Assembly: GCF_008692035.1 (NCBI RefSeq)
Contig: NZ_VTFG01000001.1
Span: 2,977,501 to 3,041,500, forward strand
Direction of reading: 5' to 3'
Source of the DNA: Pseudomonas marginalis
Lineage (GTDB): Bacteria > Pseudomonadota > Gammaproteobacteria > Pseudomonadales > Pseudomonadaceae
DNA: 64,000 nt
The notes beneath the pieces are model-generated. The model was not told the DNA's origin and made no database searches. It saw only the letters and a program-made list of their open reading frames with translations. Position 1 is the stretch's first letter. Each line of letters opens with the position of its first letter. The position numbers and the translations under genes are program-made. This document shows positions 16,465 to 25,201 of this stretch, in pieces.

Positions 16465-17784
16465 TTACACCGGCAACACCACCACCGCCTCCAACCCACC
16501 ACCCTGGCGCTCCGACAGGGTGAGTGTGCCGCCGTGTTCCAGCACAATCGCCCTGGCGGTAGACAGCCCAAGTCCGACGCCGCCGGTGCTTTTGTTGCGT
16601 GAATTTTCGAGGCGGTAGAACGGCAGGAACACCTGTTCGCGATACTGCGCCGCAATCCCCGGGCCGCGATCCAGCACGCGGATCACCACTTCGGCCGGCC
16701 CTTGTTGCAGTTCGATTTCAGGCGCCCGGCCGTAGTGGATGGCATTGTCCATCAGGTTGGTCATCACCCGCTTGAGGCCCAAGGGCCGGCCAAAGTACAC
16801 CAGGCGCGGCGGTCCGCTGAAAGCCAGTTCAATCGCCTGGTCGCGGTAGTCGTCGATCAGGGTTTGCAGCAGTTCCGCCAGGTCCAGCTGGGTGGCCTGC
16901 TCCAGGCGTGCGTCGTCGCGGAAGAACGCCAGGGCCGTGTTGATCATGGCCTGCATTTCATCGACATCATTGAACAGCCGGCGTTGCTGGTCGGCATCTT
17001 CGATGAATTCACCGCGCAGGCGCAGGCGGGTCAGGGGCGCACGCAGGTCGTGGGAGATGGCCGCGAGCATTTGCGTGCGATCCTGGATAAAGTGCCGCAA
17101 CTGCGCCTGCATGCCGTTGAACGCGAGGATCGCCTGGCGGATTTCGTGGGGCCCGACCGGCTCGATGGGCGGCGCGCGGAAGTCGGCGCCAAAGCGCCGC
17201 GCGCCCTGGGCGAAGTGTTGCAGGGGGCGAGCCAGGCGACGGGTCGCGACCAGGGTGACCAGCGCAGTCGAGATCAGCACCAGCAGCACTACGATCACGC
17301 TGCGCACGCCCTCGTCCAGCCCCCAACTGCGGGCACGGGCGCTGAACATCAGCCAGGACTGATCGGCCAGTTGCATCAGGAGCACATACTGCCCGTTGCC
17401 ACCTGGCCAGTCGGACGGTTCGTAGGCTTCCATGGGCCGGGTCGGTCCCTGAAGCAGGTGCTTGAACGCTTGCTCCCCCGAATCAAAGTCCGGGTCGTTC
17501 AGCACGGGCAAATCAAAGGCCGCGCGCTGCGCTACCCACGTCACGCTGAAGGACTCATCGCCCATCACCTGAGCCAGGTGTGCTCGCTGGGCAGGCTGCG
17601 ACGCCTCGACCGCGCGCACCACCACGGCGATCTTTTCCAGCAAGCCGATTTCGGTCAACGGTGGTCGTGCCCACACGCCCGCCAATTGTACGAACAGGGC
17701 GTTAAGCGCCAGCGCGGTAAACATCGCAACCAGGATGGTCAGGGCAATCCAGCGCGCTACGGTGTCACGCGGGCGGCGGCTCAT
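16465..17784 (-). CDS. Two-component sensor histidine kinase
   Basis: The 439-residue inner-membrane kinase has membrane helices near residues 13-33 and 160-182 flanking a periplasmic region of about 125 residues. A HAMP segment with ARPLQHFAQGARRFG follows. The HisKA box AAISHDLRAPLTRLRLRGEF and ATPase motifs (MTNLMDNAIHYG, DRGPGIAAQYREQVF, GGVGLGLSTARAIV) are intact. It overlaps the preceding response regulator by four bases. The overall pattern is EnvZ/OmpR-like. The ligand cannot be inferred. It converges on bphP with only 22 bases between them. Confidence 0.9.
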   Translation of the reverse strand: MSRRPRDTVARWIALTILVAMFTALALNALFVQLAGVWARPPLTEIGLLEKIAVVVRAVEASQPAQRAHLAQVMGDESFSVTWVAQRAAFDLPVLNDPDFDSGEQAFKHLLQGPTRPMEAYEPSDWPGGNGQYVLLMQLADQSWLMFSARARSWGLDEGVRSVIVVLLVLISTALVTLVATRRLARPLQHFAQGARRFGADFRAPPIEPVGPHEIRQAILAFNGMQAQLRHFIQDRTQMLAAISHDLRAPLTRLRLRGEFIEDADQQRRLFNDVDEMQAMINTALAFFRDDARLEQATQLDLAELLQTLIDDYRDQAIELAFSGPPRLVYFGRPLGLKRVMTNLMDNAIHYGRAPEIELQQGPAEVVIRVLDRGPGIAAQYREQVFLPFYRLENSRNKSTGGVGLGLSTARAIVLEHGGTLTLSERQGGGLEAVVVLPV

Positions 17785-18491
17785 GAACGGCTCACACTGG
17801 CGGTGAACTGGTAACCGCCGTTGCGCACGGTGCGGATCATGGCCGGACGCTTGGTATCGAACTCCAGCTTGCGGCGCAGGCGGCTGACCTGCACGTCGAT
17901 GCTGCGGTCGAACGCGTCATGGCTATGGCCCCGCGCCAGGTTCAGCAGTTGTTCGCGGGTCAGCACGCGCTGGGGGTGTTCGACGAAGACCAGCAGCAGG
18001 TCGAATTCGCCGGATGACAGCGGGATCATCACCTCGTCGGGGGAGCGCAGTTCACGGCGCGTAACGTCCAGTTGCCAGCCCGCAAAGCGAATCAAGGGAC
18101 GGGCAGACCCGCCCAACACTGGCCGCCCCTCGCCTGCCCGACGCAATACCGCACGCACCCGCGCCAGCAGTTCACGGGCGTCGAAGGGTTTGCTCAGGTA
18201 ATCGTCGGCGCCCATTTCCAGGCCTACCACGCGGTCGCTGAGTTCGCCCATGGCGGTGAGCATGATCACCGGTGTTGCGTACTGCTGGCGCAGGCGCTGG
18301 CACAGCAACAGGCCGTTCTCCCCCGGCAGCATCAGGTCAAGAATGATCAGGTCGGCAGGATGACGCTCCATGGCGGCCCACAGCTCGGTGCCACCGGCGA
18401 CGGTCTCGACCGCATAGCCATGTTGCATAAAAAATTTCTTCAGCAGCGCGAGGACTTCAAGGTCATCGTCCACGATCAAAAGGTTGCTCAC
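17781..18491 (-). CDS. OmpR-family response regulator
   Basis: The 236-residue protein has a receiver domain (acidic DDD near residue 8, Asp in LIILDLMLPGENG, Thr in MLTAMGE, Lys in YLSKPFD). The winged helix carries RSIDVQVSRLRRKLE and IRTVRNGGYQF. The start is GTG at 18491; no good ATG exists in frame near the expected N-terminus. It forms a two-gene operon with the kinase and is divergent from the MlaA-family gene 165 bases away, which could be a target. Confidence 0.9.
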   Translation of the reverse strand: MSNLLIVDDDLEVLALLKKFFMQHGYAVETVAGGTELWAAMERHPADLIILDLMLPGENGLLLCQRLRQQYATPVIMLTAMGELSDRVVGLEMGADDYLSKPFDARELLARVRAVLRRAGEGRPVLGGSARPLIRFAGWQLDVTRRELRSPDEVMIPLSSGEFDLLLVFVEHPQRVLTREQLLNLARGHSHDAFDRSIDVQVSRLRRKLEFDTKRPAMIRTVRNGGYQFTASVSRS

Positions 18492-18655
18492 AGGCGGGCA
18501 TCACTGGGTGTTGTCGATGCGCCATCTAAAACCATTCGACGCAGCCCGTCATATATTTCAATCGTGCAATAAAGCGTCAGCGCCGCAATAAACCAGACAT
18601 CTTTGCGCAAGGGACGGCTGCCAGCATCGGCCTCCCTTTTGCGGAGACCGTGCTT

Positions 18656-19444
18656 ATGCGCTCGCTGACCTATCCCCGGCACCTGGCTCGCCAGGTCGTG
18701 CTGTTGTTGACCGTGTCTTACCTCACGGGCTGCGCCAGCCCGGCCCCCTCGGGCACCACCACCCGCTGCGCACAGGTGAATTACCCGGTGTACGACCCGG
18801 CCGAACCGCTCAATCGCGGGGTGTTTGCCTTCAACCGGACGGTGGATAACTACGCCCTGGCGCCGGTAGCACGTGGCTACCGCTACCTGCCGGATTTTTT
18901 CCAGCAGGGTGTGCATAACTTTGCGAGCAACTTCAGCGAGCCGAAGGTGTTTATCAATGACCTGTTGCAAGGCAACCCAAGGCGCTCGGTCAATACCCTT
19001 GGCCGTTTTGCGCTGAATACCACAGTGGGCGTGGTGGGGCTGATCGATGTATCAGACCGCGTGGGCATCCCGCGCCATAGCGCCGACTTCGGCCAGACAT
19101 TCGGCGTGTGGGGCATCGGCAACGGGCCGATTGTCGAACTGCCACTGCTGGGCACCGGCAACAGCCGCGATGCGGCAGGCAAGGTCTTGAGTTTCCTGGT
19201 CTCGCCGTTGGGAGACAGTGACACCGTGCAGACCCTGGGCACCCTCAGCCTGGTAGGTGGCACCGTGGATACCCGGGCATCACTGTTGCCGCTCACCGAC
19301 AGCCTGCAAAAATTGCCGGACTATTACAGCGCAATACGTAATGTCGTGGCACAAAACCGTGCGGCCTTTGTGCTGGATGGCAAGGACGGCGCGACCACTC
19401 CCGCGACCGGGGGTTGCGCGGACGGCGCCGCTGATGACTTCTGA
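18656..19444 (+). CDS. mlaA: MlaA (VacJ)-family outer-membrane lipoprotein
   Basis: The 262-residue protein has a lipoprotein signal with the lipobox LTGCAS (Cys about residue 25). The MlaA core follows: VYDPAEPLNRGVFAFNRTVD, DFFQQGVHNFASNFSEP, LGRFALNTTVGVVGLIDV and FGQTFGVWGIGNGP. MlaA sits in the outer membrane and removes mislocalised phospholipids from the outer leaflet, passing them to MlaC. No other mla genes are nearby, so this may be a second, solitary copy. An ATG at 18656 and an in-frame GTG at 18650 are both possible starts. Confidence 0.9.
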   Translation: MRSLTYPRHLARQVVLLLTVSYLTGCASPAPSGTTTRCAQVNYPVYDPAEPLNRGVFAFNRTVDNYALAPVARGYRYLPDFFQQGVHNFASNFSEPKVFINDLLQGNPRRSVNTLGRFALNTTVGVVGLIDVSDRVGIPRHSADFGQTFGVWGIGNGPIVELPLLGTGNSRDAAGKVLSFLVSPLGDSDTVQTLGTLSLVGGTVDTRASLLPLTDSLQKLPDYYSAIRNVVAQNRAAFVLDGKDGATTPATGGCADGAADDF

Positions 19445-19577
19445 GCCGAGTAGCCAAAGGTCGTCATATCTTGCAGCAGGACGTTTATAGCTCGCCAGCG
19501 CCCTGCTCTATAAGTTTGGCGGCACTTCGCTCCAAGGGGTGAAGTAACACTCGACTAATAGATAAAAGGACACTGCC

Positions 19578-19775
19578 ATGCTCAGCTCTATCAACGCCAC
19601 ACCGCTCCCCCCTCCTCCCCCCACTACGCCGCAGGACGACACAGCCCTGCAACGCAAGAAACGCAGCATTGAAGACCCTCAGCCGCAACTGGAGCCTCAG
19701 GAGGCTGACGGTTCATCGCGCAACCGCCCCAGAAGTGGCGGCCTGGATAGCCTGGGCAAGGGGAACTTGCTCTGA
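19578..19775 (+). CDS. Small proline-rich protein of unknown function
   Basis: This 65-residue ORF has an AAAGGA eight bases before the ATG and a strong terminator right after it, so it is likely to be expressed. The sequence is disordered and polar, with a polyproline run (PLPPPPPTTP), a basic patch (QRKKRS), a Pro/Gln/Glu-rich stretch and the ending GGLDSLGKGNLL. No signal peptide or domain is visible. It stands alone between mlaA and the PhoD-like gene. Function unknown. Confidence 0.6.
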   Translation: MLSSINATPLPPPPPTTPQDDTALQRKKRSIEDPQPQLEPQEADGSSRNRPRSGGLDSLGKGNLL

Positions 19776-19782
19776 ACCGCAG

Positions 19783-19816
19783 GAAGAAGGGCAGCGTATT
19801 GCCCTTCTTCTTTTTT
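19783..19816 (+). terminator. Rho-independent terminator after the small proline-rich gene
   Basis: GAAGAAGGGCA pairs with TGCCCTTCTTC around GCGTAT, followed by a run of six T. Confidence 0.9.
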
Positions 19817-19898
19817 ACAGACCGCTCCGCTTTAACAAAACACTGACATCCGTTGCGCTAACCTTGCCGGTTCAACCCTGGCCGGAGCCTGTTACCGC

Positions 19899-21797
19899 AT
19901 GCCACATCCCGACACCTTGCCCGCCGTACTCGCCGGCCCTCTGCTGCGGCGCCTGGAACCCCGGCGCCTGGTGCTGTGGCTGGTGGGGAGCCGGGCATTG
20001 CCCCTGAGCCTGAAACTGCACTGTGCCGACCAGTGCCTGGACATGCCGCTGGGCCAGGACCGGTGCCAGGTCGTGCCGGTGGGGCGCCAGGCGTACATCC
20101 ATCTGATTGATGTACGGTTGGACGAGGCGCTGCCCCAGGACATAGTCATCCACTATGACCTGCTGGTCGACGACGCCGGCATTGCCGAATGGGCATCGCA
20201 CCTGCTGTACGCCGACACACACTGCCCAAGTTTCGTACTGCACAGCCACATCCATCAACTGGTACACGGCTCCTGCCGCAAACCTCACCACAGCGCCGAC
20301 GAAGGCCTGCTCTGCGTCGATCGGCTGCTGGCGGATGCGCCTACCCCGGCCGACCGCCCAGCCTTGCTGATGATGAGTGGCGACCAGGTGTACGCCGACG
20401 ATGTGGCCGGGCCGATGTTGCGGGCGATCCATGGGCTGATTGCGCGCCTGGGCCTGTTCGATGAGTACCTGGAAGGCGCGGTGGTAGACGACAGCGCCAG
20501 CCTCTACGGGCATCACGCCAGCTACTACCACCGCGCTGACCTGCTACCCGCGCTGGACAGCAATGAGACCCTGCGCGAACGTTTCTTTGGCGGCGTGAAA
20601 AAGCCGATTTTCACCAGCAGCACCGCCGACAATCACCTGGTGACGTTCGCCGAAGTCATGGCGATGTACCTGCTGGTGTGGTCGCCCACCCCCTGGTCCC
20701 TGATCACCGTACAGCCACCGCAACTGAACGCCGATGAAGCTGCACGCTATGCCCGCGAACAGGTGCAGGTGGATAAATTTCGCGACGGCTTGCCGGGCGT
20801 GGCGCGGGTATTCGCCCATCTGCCCACCTTGATGATCTTTGACGATCACGACATCACCGACGACTGGAACCTCAGCGCGCAATGGGAAGAAACCGCCTAC
20901 GGCCATCCGTTCTCCAGACGCATCATCGGTAACGCCCTGCTGGCGTACCTGCTGTGCCAGGGCTGGGGCAATAACCCGGACGCCTTTGATGAGCTGGTGG
21001 GCCACACCCAGGCACTGGCCACCCAGGCGCAGGACAATCACTTGGACGCCCAGGCACAGGATGATTTGCTCGCGGCGCTGCTGAAGTTCCAGCAGTGGCA
21101 CTACGTACTGCCCACCACCCCGGCCCTGGTGGTGCTCGACACCCGCACCCGGCGCTGGCGCAGCGAATTCACCCTCAAGCAACCGTCCGGCCTGCTGGAC
21201 TGGGAAGCCTTGAGCGAACTGCAACAGGAACTGCTCGACCATCCCTCGGCCATCATCGTCTCCCCCGCGCCGATCTTCGGCGTCAAGCTGATCGAGACCG
21301 TGCAGAAAATCTTCAGCTGGTGCGGCCACCCGTTGCTGGTGGACGCAGAAAACTGGATGGCCCATCGCGGTGCGGCCCAGGTGATCCTCAACATCTTTCG
21401 CCACTCGCGCACACCGGGTAACTACGTGATCCTCTCGGGGGATGTGCACTACTCGTTCGTCTATGAAGTGCTGATCCGCCATCGCAACGCCGGCCCCAGA
21501 ATCTGGCAGATCACCAGCAGCGGCATCAAGAACGAATTCCCGCCGCGCTTGCTGGAATGGTTCGACCGCCTCAACCGCTGGCTGTACTCGCCGCGCTCGC
21601 CTCTCAACTGGTTCACTCGCCGCCGCACCATGCAGGTGGTGCCGCACATCCCGGAGCATGCCGAGGCCGGTGAACGGTTATGGAATTCGGCAGGCATCGG
21701 CCAAGTGTTTTTCAACGAGCGGGGGCAACCTGACACGATCTACCAGCACAACGCCGATGGGAAGGCGCGTACGAGGATGATCGCGCCGAAGCAATAG
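19899..21797 (+). CDS. PhoD-like metallophosphatase
   Basis: The 632-residue protein carries the PhoD/alkaline phosphatase D-type metal motifs in order: MMSGDQVYADDVAGP (about residue 165), LPTLMIFDDHDITDDW (about 308) and YVILSGDVHYSF (about 508). No signal peptide is evident, unlike classical secreted PhoD, so it may be cytosolic. The family hydrolyses phosphodiesters or phosphomonoesters, but the substrate cannot be told here. It stands between a terminator and the PAS-GGDEF gene. Confidence 0.85.
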   Translation: MPHPDTLPAVLAGPLLRRLEPRRLVLWLVGSRALPLSLKLHCADQCLDMPLGQDRCQVVPVGRQAYIHLIDVRLDEALPQDIVIHYDLLVDDAGIAEWASHLLYADTHCPSFVLHSHIHQLVHGSCRKPHHSADEGLLCVDRLLADAPTPADRPALLMMSGDQVYADDVAGPMLRAIHGLIARLGLFDEYLEGAVVDDSASLYGHHASYYHRADLLPALDSNETLRERFFGGVKKPIFTSSTADNHLVTFAEVMAMYLLVWSPTPWSLITVQPPQLNADEAARYAREQVQVDKFRDGLPGVARVFAHLPTLMIFDDHDITDDWNLSAQWEETAYGHPFSRRIIGNALLAYLLCQGWGNNPDAFDELVGHTQALATQAQDNHLDAQAQDDLLAALLKFQQWHYVLPTTPALVVLDTRTRRWRSEFTLKQPSGLLDWEALSELQQELLDHPSAIIVSPAPIFGVKLIETVQKIFSWCGHPLLVDAENWMAHRGAAQVILNIFRHSRTPGNYVILSGDVHYSFVYEVLIRHRNAGPRIWQITSSGIKNEFPPRLLEWFDRLNRWLYSPRSPLNWFTRRRTMQVVPHIPEHAEAGERLWNSAGIGQVFFNERGQPDTIYQHNADGKARTRMIAPKQ

Positions 21798-21933
21798 CCC
21801 ATGGCCACCCTCCTGTAGCCGTCCATCCGCCCTATTCAAAGCGCACAAGCTCCGTTGTACAGTAGCTCCAGCCACGGAGTATCGGCATCAATATGACTGG
21901 CCTTGGACGCCAGCCCATGCAAGGAGCGCACAG

Positions 21934-22935
21934 ATGGACGATACCTCCGACAACGGTAATTTCTCCCACCTCAATGCCGACATGCTGCATACCGTGCTGG
22001 AGCTGGTCAGCGACGGGATCTGGGACTGGAACGCCAATACCGGGTTCGTCTACCGCAACCCAGGCTGGTACGAAATGCTGGGCTACCCCCGCCACTCCCT
22101 GGAAAACAGCGTGTTCACCTGGGAGACCGTCATCCACCCGGAAGACTACCCCCACGTGATGACGCTGTTCGATGACTACATCCACCGTCGCGCTCCCCAT
22201 TATCAAATCGAATACCGTTGCCGCAAAAAAGATGGCAGCTACCTGTGGATTGAAGACCGGGGCTACGTGATTGCCCGTAACCCCGATGGCTCGGTGGCGC
22301 GGATGGTCGGCGCCCATCGCGATATTCATATACGCAAGTGCTCCGTCGAACAGCTGGAGCGGCGCAACCAATCCCTTGAGGCGCTGGTGGCCGAGCGCAC
22401 GCGCGAATTGTCACGGGTCAACCAGCAGTTGCAATTGCAGCTGGACGAAAACCGCTCCCTGGCCGAACGGGATGCCCTGACCCTCGTCGCCAACCGCTAT
22501 CGCCTGGAAAAAGTCCTGCTGGAAGAGTGCGACCGCGCCCAGCGTTTTCGCCTGCCGCTGGCATTGATCGCGATGGATATCGATGATTTCAAGCCGATCA
22601 ATGACCAGCATGGTCACGGCGTGGGCGACCAAACCCTTTTGCAGGTAGTGGAATGCCTGGAAAGCTGCCTGCGCCCAGGCGACCTGCTCGCGCGCTGGGG
22701 TGGCGATGAGTTCATCGCGGTCCTGCCCAAAAGCGCACTGGAAACCGCCAGGGAGCTGGCCGAGAAAATCTGCCAAAAGATGCGCAAGATCCCGATGCGC
22801 GGCGGCCTCCACGTTACCCTGAGCGTGGGCGTGGCCGAGCGCCGTATGGATGAATCCCCCAGCGCGCTTATGGCGCGTGCCGATCAGGCGCTGTATCGCG
22901 CCAAGGCGGCGGGCAAGGATGGGGTGTCGGCGTAG
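21934..22935 (+). CDS. PAS-GGDEF diguanylate cyclase
   Basis: The 333-residue soluble protein has a PAS/PAC sensor (residues ~15-135, with DGIWDWNANTGFVYRNPGWY and YRCRKKDGSYLWIEDRG), a coiled linker and a GGDEF domain. The active site is RWGGDEFIAVLP, and an inhibitory RxxD site (RPGD) sits five residues before it, so the enzyme should be product-inhibited. It should make cyclic di-GMP from GTP. No membrane helix is present. An AAGGAG ten bases before the ATG supports this start. Confidence 0.93.
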   Translation: MDDTSDNGNFSHLNADMLHTVLELVSDGIWDWNANTGFVYRNPGWYEMLGYPRHSLENSVFTWETVIHPEDYPHVMTLFDDYIHRRAPHYQIEYRCRKKDGSYLWIEDRGYVIARNPDGSVARMVGAHRDIHIRKCSVEQLERRNQSLEALVAERTRELSRVNQQLQLQLDENRSLAERDALTLVANRYRLEKVLLEECDRAQRFRLPLALIAMDIDDFKPINDQHGHGVGDQTLLQVVECLESCLRPGDLLARWGGDEFIAVLPKSALETARELAEKICQKMRKIPMRGGLHVTLSVGVAERRMDESPSALMARADQALYRAKAAGKDGVSA

Positions 22936-23083
22936 CATCGACGGGGCTACGGCGTTGCCAAAAACGAGCTTTTGGCAACAGCTCTTCCGATTTGGAATGA
23001 CCCGGCGACTTTATTTCGTTTGCGGCAGGGCCTGGCCCACGGCTTAGATAAAAGCACGCCCGCCACTGCCGAGTTCGAGATTC

Positions 23084-24334
23084 ATGAGCCGCGAAACCAT
23101 CAGCCAGTCGATTTCCATCGTTCATCCCATCAGCCTCAGCCATGGCAGCAACGCCGAGGTCTGGGACACCACGGGCAAACGCTATATCGATTTTGTCGGC
23201 GGGATCGGCGTGCTCAACCTTGGCCATTGCCACCCGGGCGTGGTGGCGGCGATTCGGGAACAGGCGACGAAGTTGACCCACTATGCGTTCAACGCGGCAC
23301 CGCACACGCCCTACATCGAACTGATGGATCGCCTGACCGGGTTTATCCCGGTGGACTACCCCGTCAGCGGCATGCTCACCAACAGCGGTGCGGAAGCGGC
23401 AGAAAACGCCTTGAAGATCGTGCGCGGCGCCACCGGCCGCACGGCGGTGATCGCCTTTGACGGTGCTTTCCACGGCCGCACCCTGGCCACCCTCAACCTC
23501 AATGGCAAGGTGGCGCCCTACAAACAAAAGGTCGGCGTCCTGCCCGGCCCGGTGTATCACCTGCCCTACCCCAGCGCCGATAACGGCGTGAGCTGCGCTG
23601 AAGCGCTGAAAGCCATGGACCGCTTGTTCAGCGTGGAAATCGACGTCGCTGACGTCGCCTGTTTCATCATCGAGCCGGTGCAGGGCGAAGGCGGTTTCCT
23701 GGCGCTGGATATCGAGTTTGCCCACGCCCTGCGGCGCTTTTGCGATGAACACAATATCCTGTTGATTGCCGATGAGATCCAATCGGGCTTCGGGCGCACC
23801 GGCCGGCGTTTCGCCTTCTCACGCCTGGGCATCGAACCGGATCTGATCCTGCTGGGCAAAAGCATCGCCGGCGGCGTGCCGCTGGGTGCGGTGGTCGGGC
23901 GCAAGGCCTTGATGGATAACCTGCCCAAAGGCGGCCTCGGTGGTACTTACTCGGGTAACCCCATCGCTTGCGCGGCAGCATTGGCTACCCTCGATGCGAT
24001 GACGGACGAACACTTGCAGGCCTGGGGCTCGCAACAGGAAGCAGCGATCGTCGGCCGCTATGCCGCCTGGCGTTCGCAGCACCTGTCGCCGTACCTGGGC
24101 CGCCTGACCGGCGTCGGTGCCATGCGCGGCATCGAACTGGCCAACGCCGACGGCACGCCCGCGCCCCGGCAACTGACCCAATTGCTGAGCCTGGCGCGAG
24201 ACGCCGGGCTGTTGTTGATGCCCAGCGGCAAGTCGCGGCACATCGTGCGCTTGCTGGCACCGCTGACCATCGAGCCTGCGGTGCTGGAAGAAGGACTGGA
24301 TATTCTCCAGGCGTGCCTGAAGCAGTTGGTTTGA
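23084..24334 (+). CDS. Class III (omega) aminotransferase, 4-aminobutyrate type
   Basis: The 416-residue PLP enzyme has the class III features: an N-terminal GKRYIDFVGGIGVLNLGHCH, the cofactor phosphate loop TNSGAEAAENALKIVR, DEIQSGFGRTGRRFAF with the Asp that pairs with the PLP ring, and the Schiff-base Lys in LILLGKSIAGGVPLG. Length and sequence are like GabT/5-aminovalerate/2-aminoadipate transaminases, but substrate choice cannot be settled from the sequence. No succinate-semialdehyde dehydrogenase gene is adjacent, so it is not a classical gab operon. Confidence 0.88.
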   Translation: MSRETISQSISIVHPISLSHGSNAEVWDTTGKRYIDFVGGIGVLNLGHCHPGVVAAIREQATKLTHYAFNAAPHTPYIELMDRLTGFIPVDYPVSGMLTNSGAEAAENALKIVRGATGRTAVIAFDGAFHGRTLATLNLNGKVAPYKQKVGVLPGPVYHLPYPSADNGVSCAEALKAMDRLFSVEIDVADVACFIIEPVQGEGGFLALDIEFAHALRRFCDEHNILLIADEIQSGFGRTGRRFAFSRLGIEPDLILLGKSIAGGVPLGAVVGRKALMDNLPKGGLGGTYSGNPIACAAALATLDAMTDEHLQAWGSQQEAAIVGRYAAWRSQHLSPYLGRLTGVGAMRGIELANADGTPAPRQLTQLLSLARDAGLLLMPSGKSRHIVRLLAPLTIEPAVLEEGLDILQACLKQLV

Positions 24335-24435
24335 CGCCCTGCATTCGCCGGTCGGCAGCCTTGACCTGATCCCCCTCCCCGCTGAAAATGCGCGACGCTT
24401 TTTTGTCTTCCGTTTACTGAAGTAGTGAAATTTCA

Positions 24436-25152
24436 ATGTCCGATTCTTACACCGAACACTCCGCCGAAGAATCCGTAGTCGCCTTGCACGCCAAGGCTGA
24501 ATACGAAAACGCCATCAATCTTTCACAGCATGTGCCAGCCGCCAAGATCATCAGCGAGATGGTGCTGGACGCCTTTCACACCTCCAAGGAAAGCGACCAG
24601 ATCCGCGAACTGCGCGTGGCCATCCGCCAGGCCCACGACGCCTTCGACGACGACAAGGCCTACGACCTGATGGGCCAGCTCAAGCAGCTCAAGGACGCCG
24701 AAGCCGCTGACAACCTCGCCCTTGAAGACCTGAGCGGCAAGTTCTCCATCAGCCGCATCCTGTCGAGCTTCAAGGATGATCCTGAGTTTCAGGAGCTGGT
24801 CTACGGGCTGGCCCTCAAAGTGCTGAACCAGTCTCACCAGGCCATCAGCAACCCAAGCGCCGGCAAAGGCAAGGCCGCTCGCCCCAAGAAAGAAGCCGAA
24901 GTGTTTGTGATCAGCAAGGACGGCACCAGCGTCACCCTGCCGCTGCGCACGCCACGCTCGCGGTTGAACGTCGACCGTGAGGCGTTTGAGTTCCTGGGCT
25001 TCAGCTTTGTAGGCGAAGGCGACGAAGCCGAGCTGGAGGTTGAAAGCTTTGTGGATAACGCCGGCGTCGAGCAGCCGCTGAGCCGCAAGAGCGTGATTAC
25101 TGCGCTGCAACAGCAGACGGCGTTTGAGGGCTACAGCATCGCGCAGCAGTGA
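24436..25152 (+). CDS. Protein of unknown function
   Basis: The 238-residue cytosolic protein is strongly charged. The first 135 residues look helical and acidic (RQAHDAFDDDKAYDLMGQLK, DLSGKFSISRILSSF). A short basic linker (GKGKAARPKK) follows, then a beta-rich C-terminal part (EVFVISKDGTSVTLPLRTPR, REAFEFLGFSFVGEGDEAEL). I do not recognise the family. The two-domain build with a basic linker would fit a nucleic-acid or protein-binding adapter, but this is only inference. Confidence 0.75.
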   Translation: MSDSYTEHSAEESVVALHAKAEYENAINLSQHVPAAKIISEMVLDAFHTSKESDQIRELRVAIRQAHDAFDDDKAYDLMGQLKQLKDAEAADNLALEDLSGKFSISRILSSFKDDPEFQELVYGLALKVLNQSHQAISNPSAGKGKAARPKKEAEVFVISKDGTSVTLPLRTPRSRLNVDREAFEFLGFSFVGEGDEAELEVESFVDNAGVEQPLSRKSVITALQQQTAFEGYSIAQQ

Positions 25153-25166
25153 CATCCCTGAACTGA

Positions 25167-25196
25167 ATGTGGGAGGAAGAAATCCTCCTCCCACAT
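25167..25196. repeat. REP-like palindrome acting as a bidirectional terminator
   Basis: ATGTGGGAGGA and TCCTCCCACAT form a long stem between two convergent genes. It is a variant of the GTGGGAGGG...CCCTCCCAC repeat seen six times in the window. Confidence 0.7.
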
Positions 25197-25201
25197 CGGC
25201 G

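Noticed and set aside
16702..17814. 370-codon + strand ORF opposite the sensor kinase
   Set aside because: Antisense shadow; no domains, Gln/Arg/His-rich.
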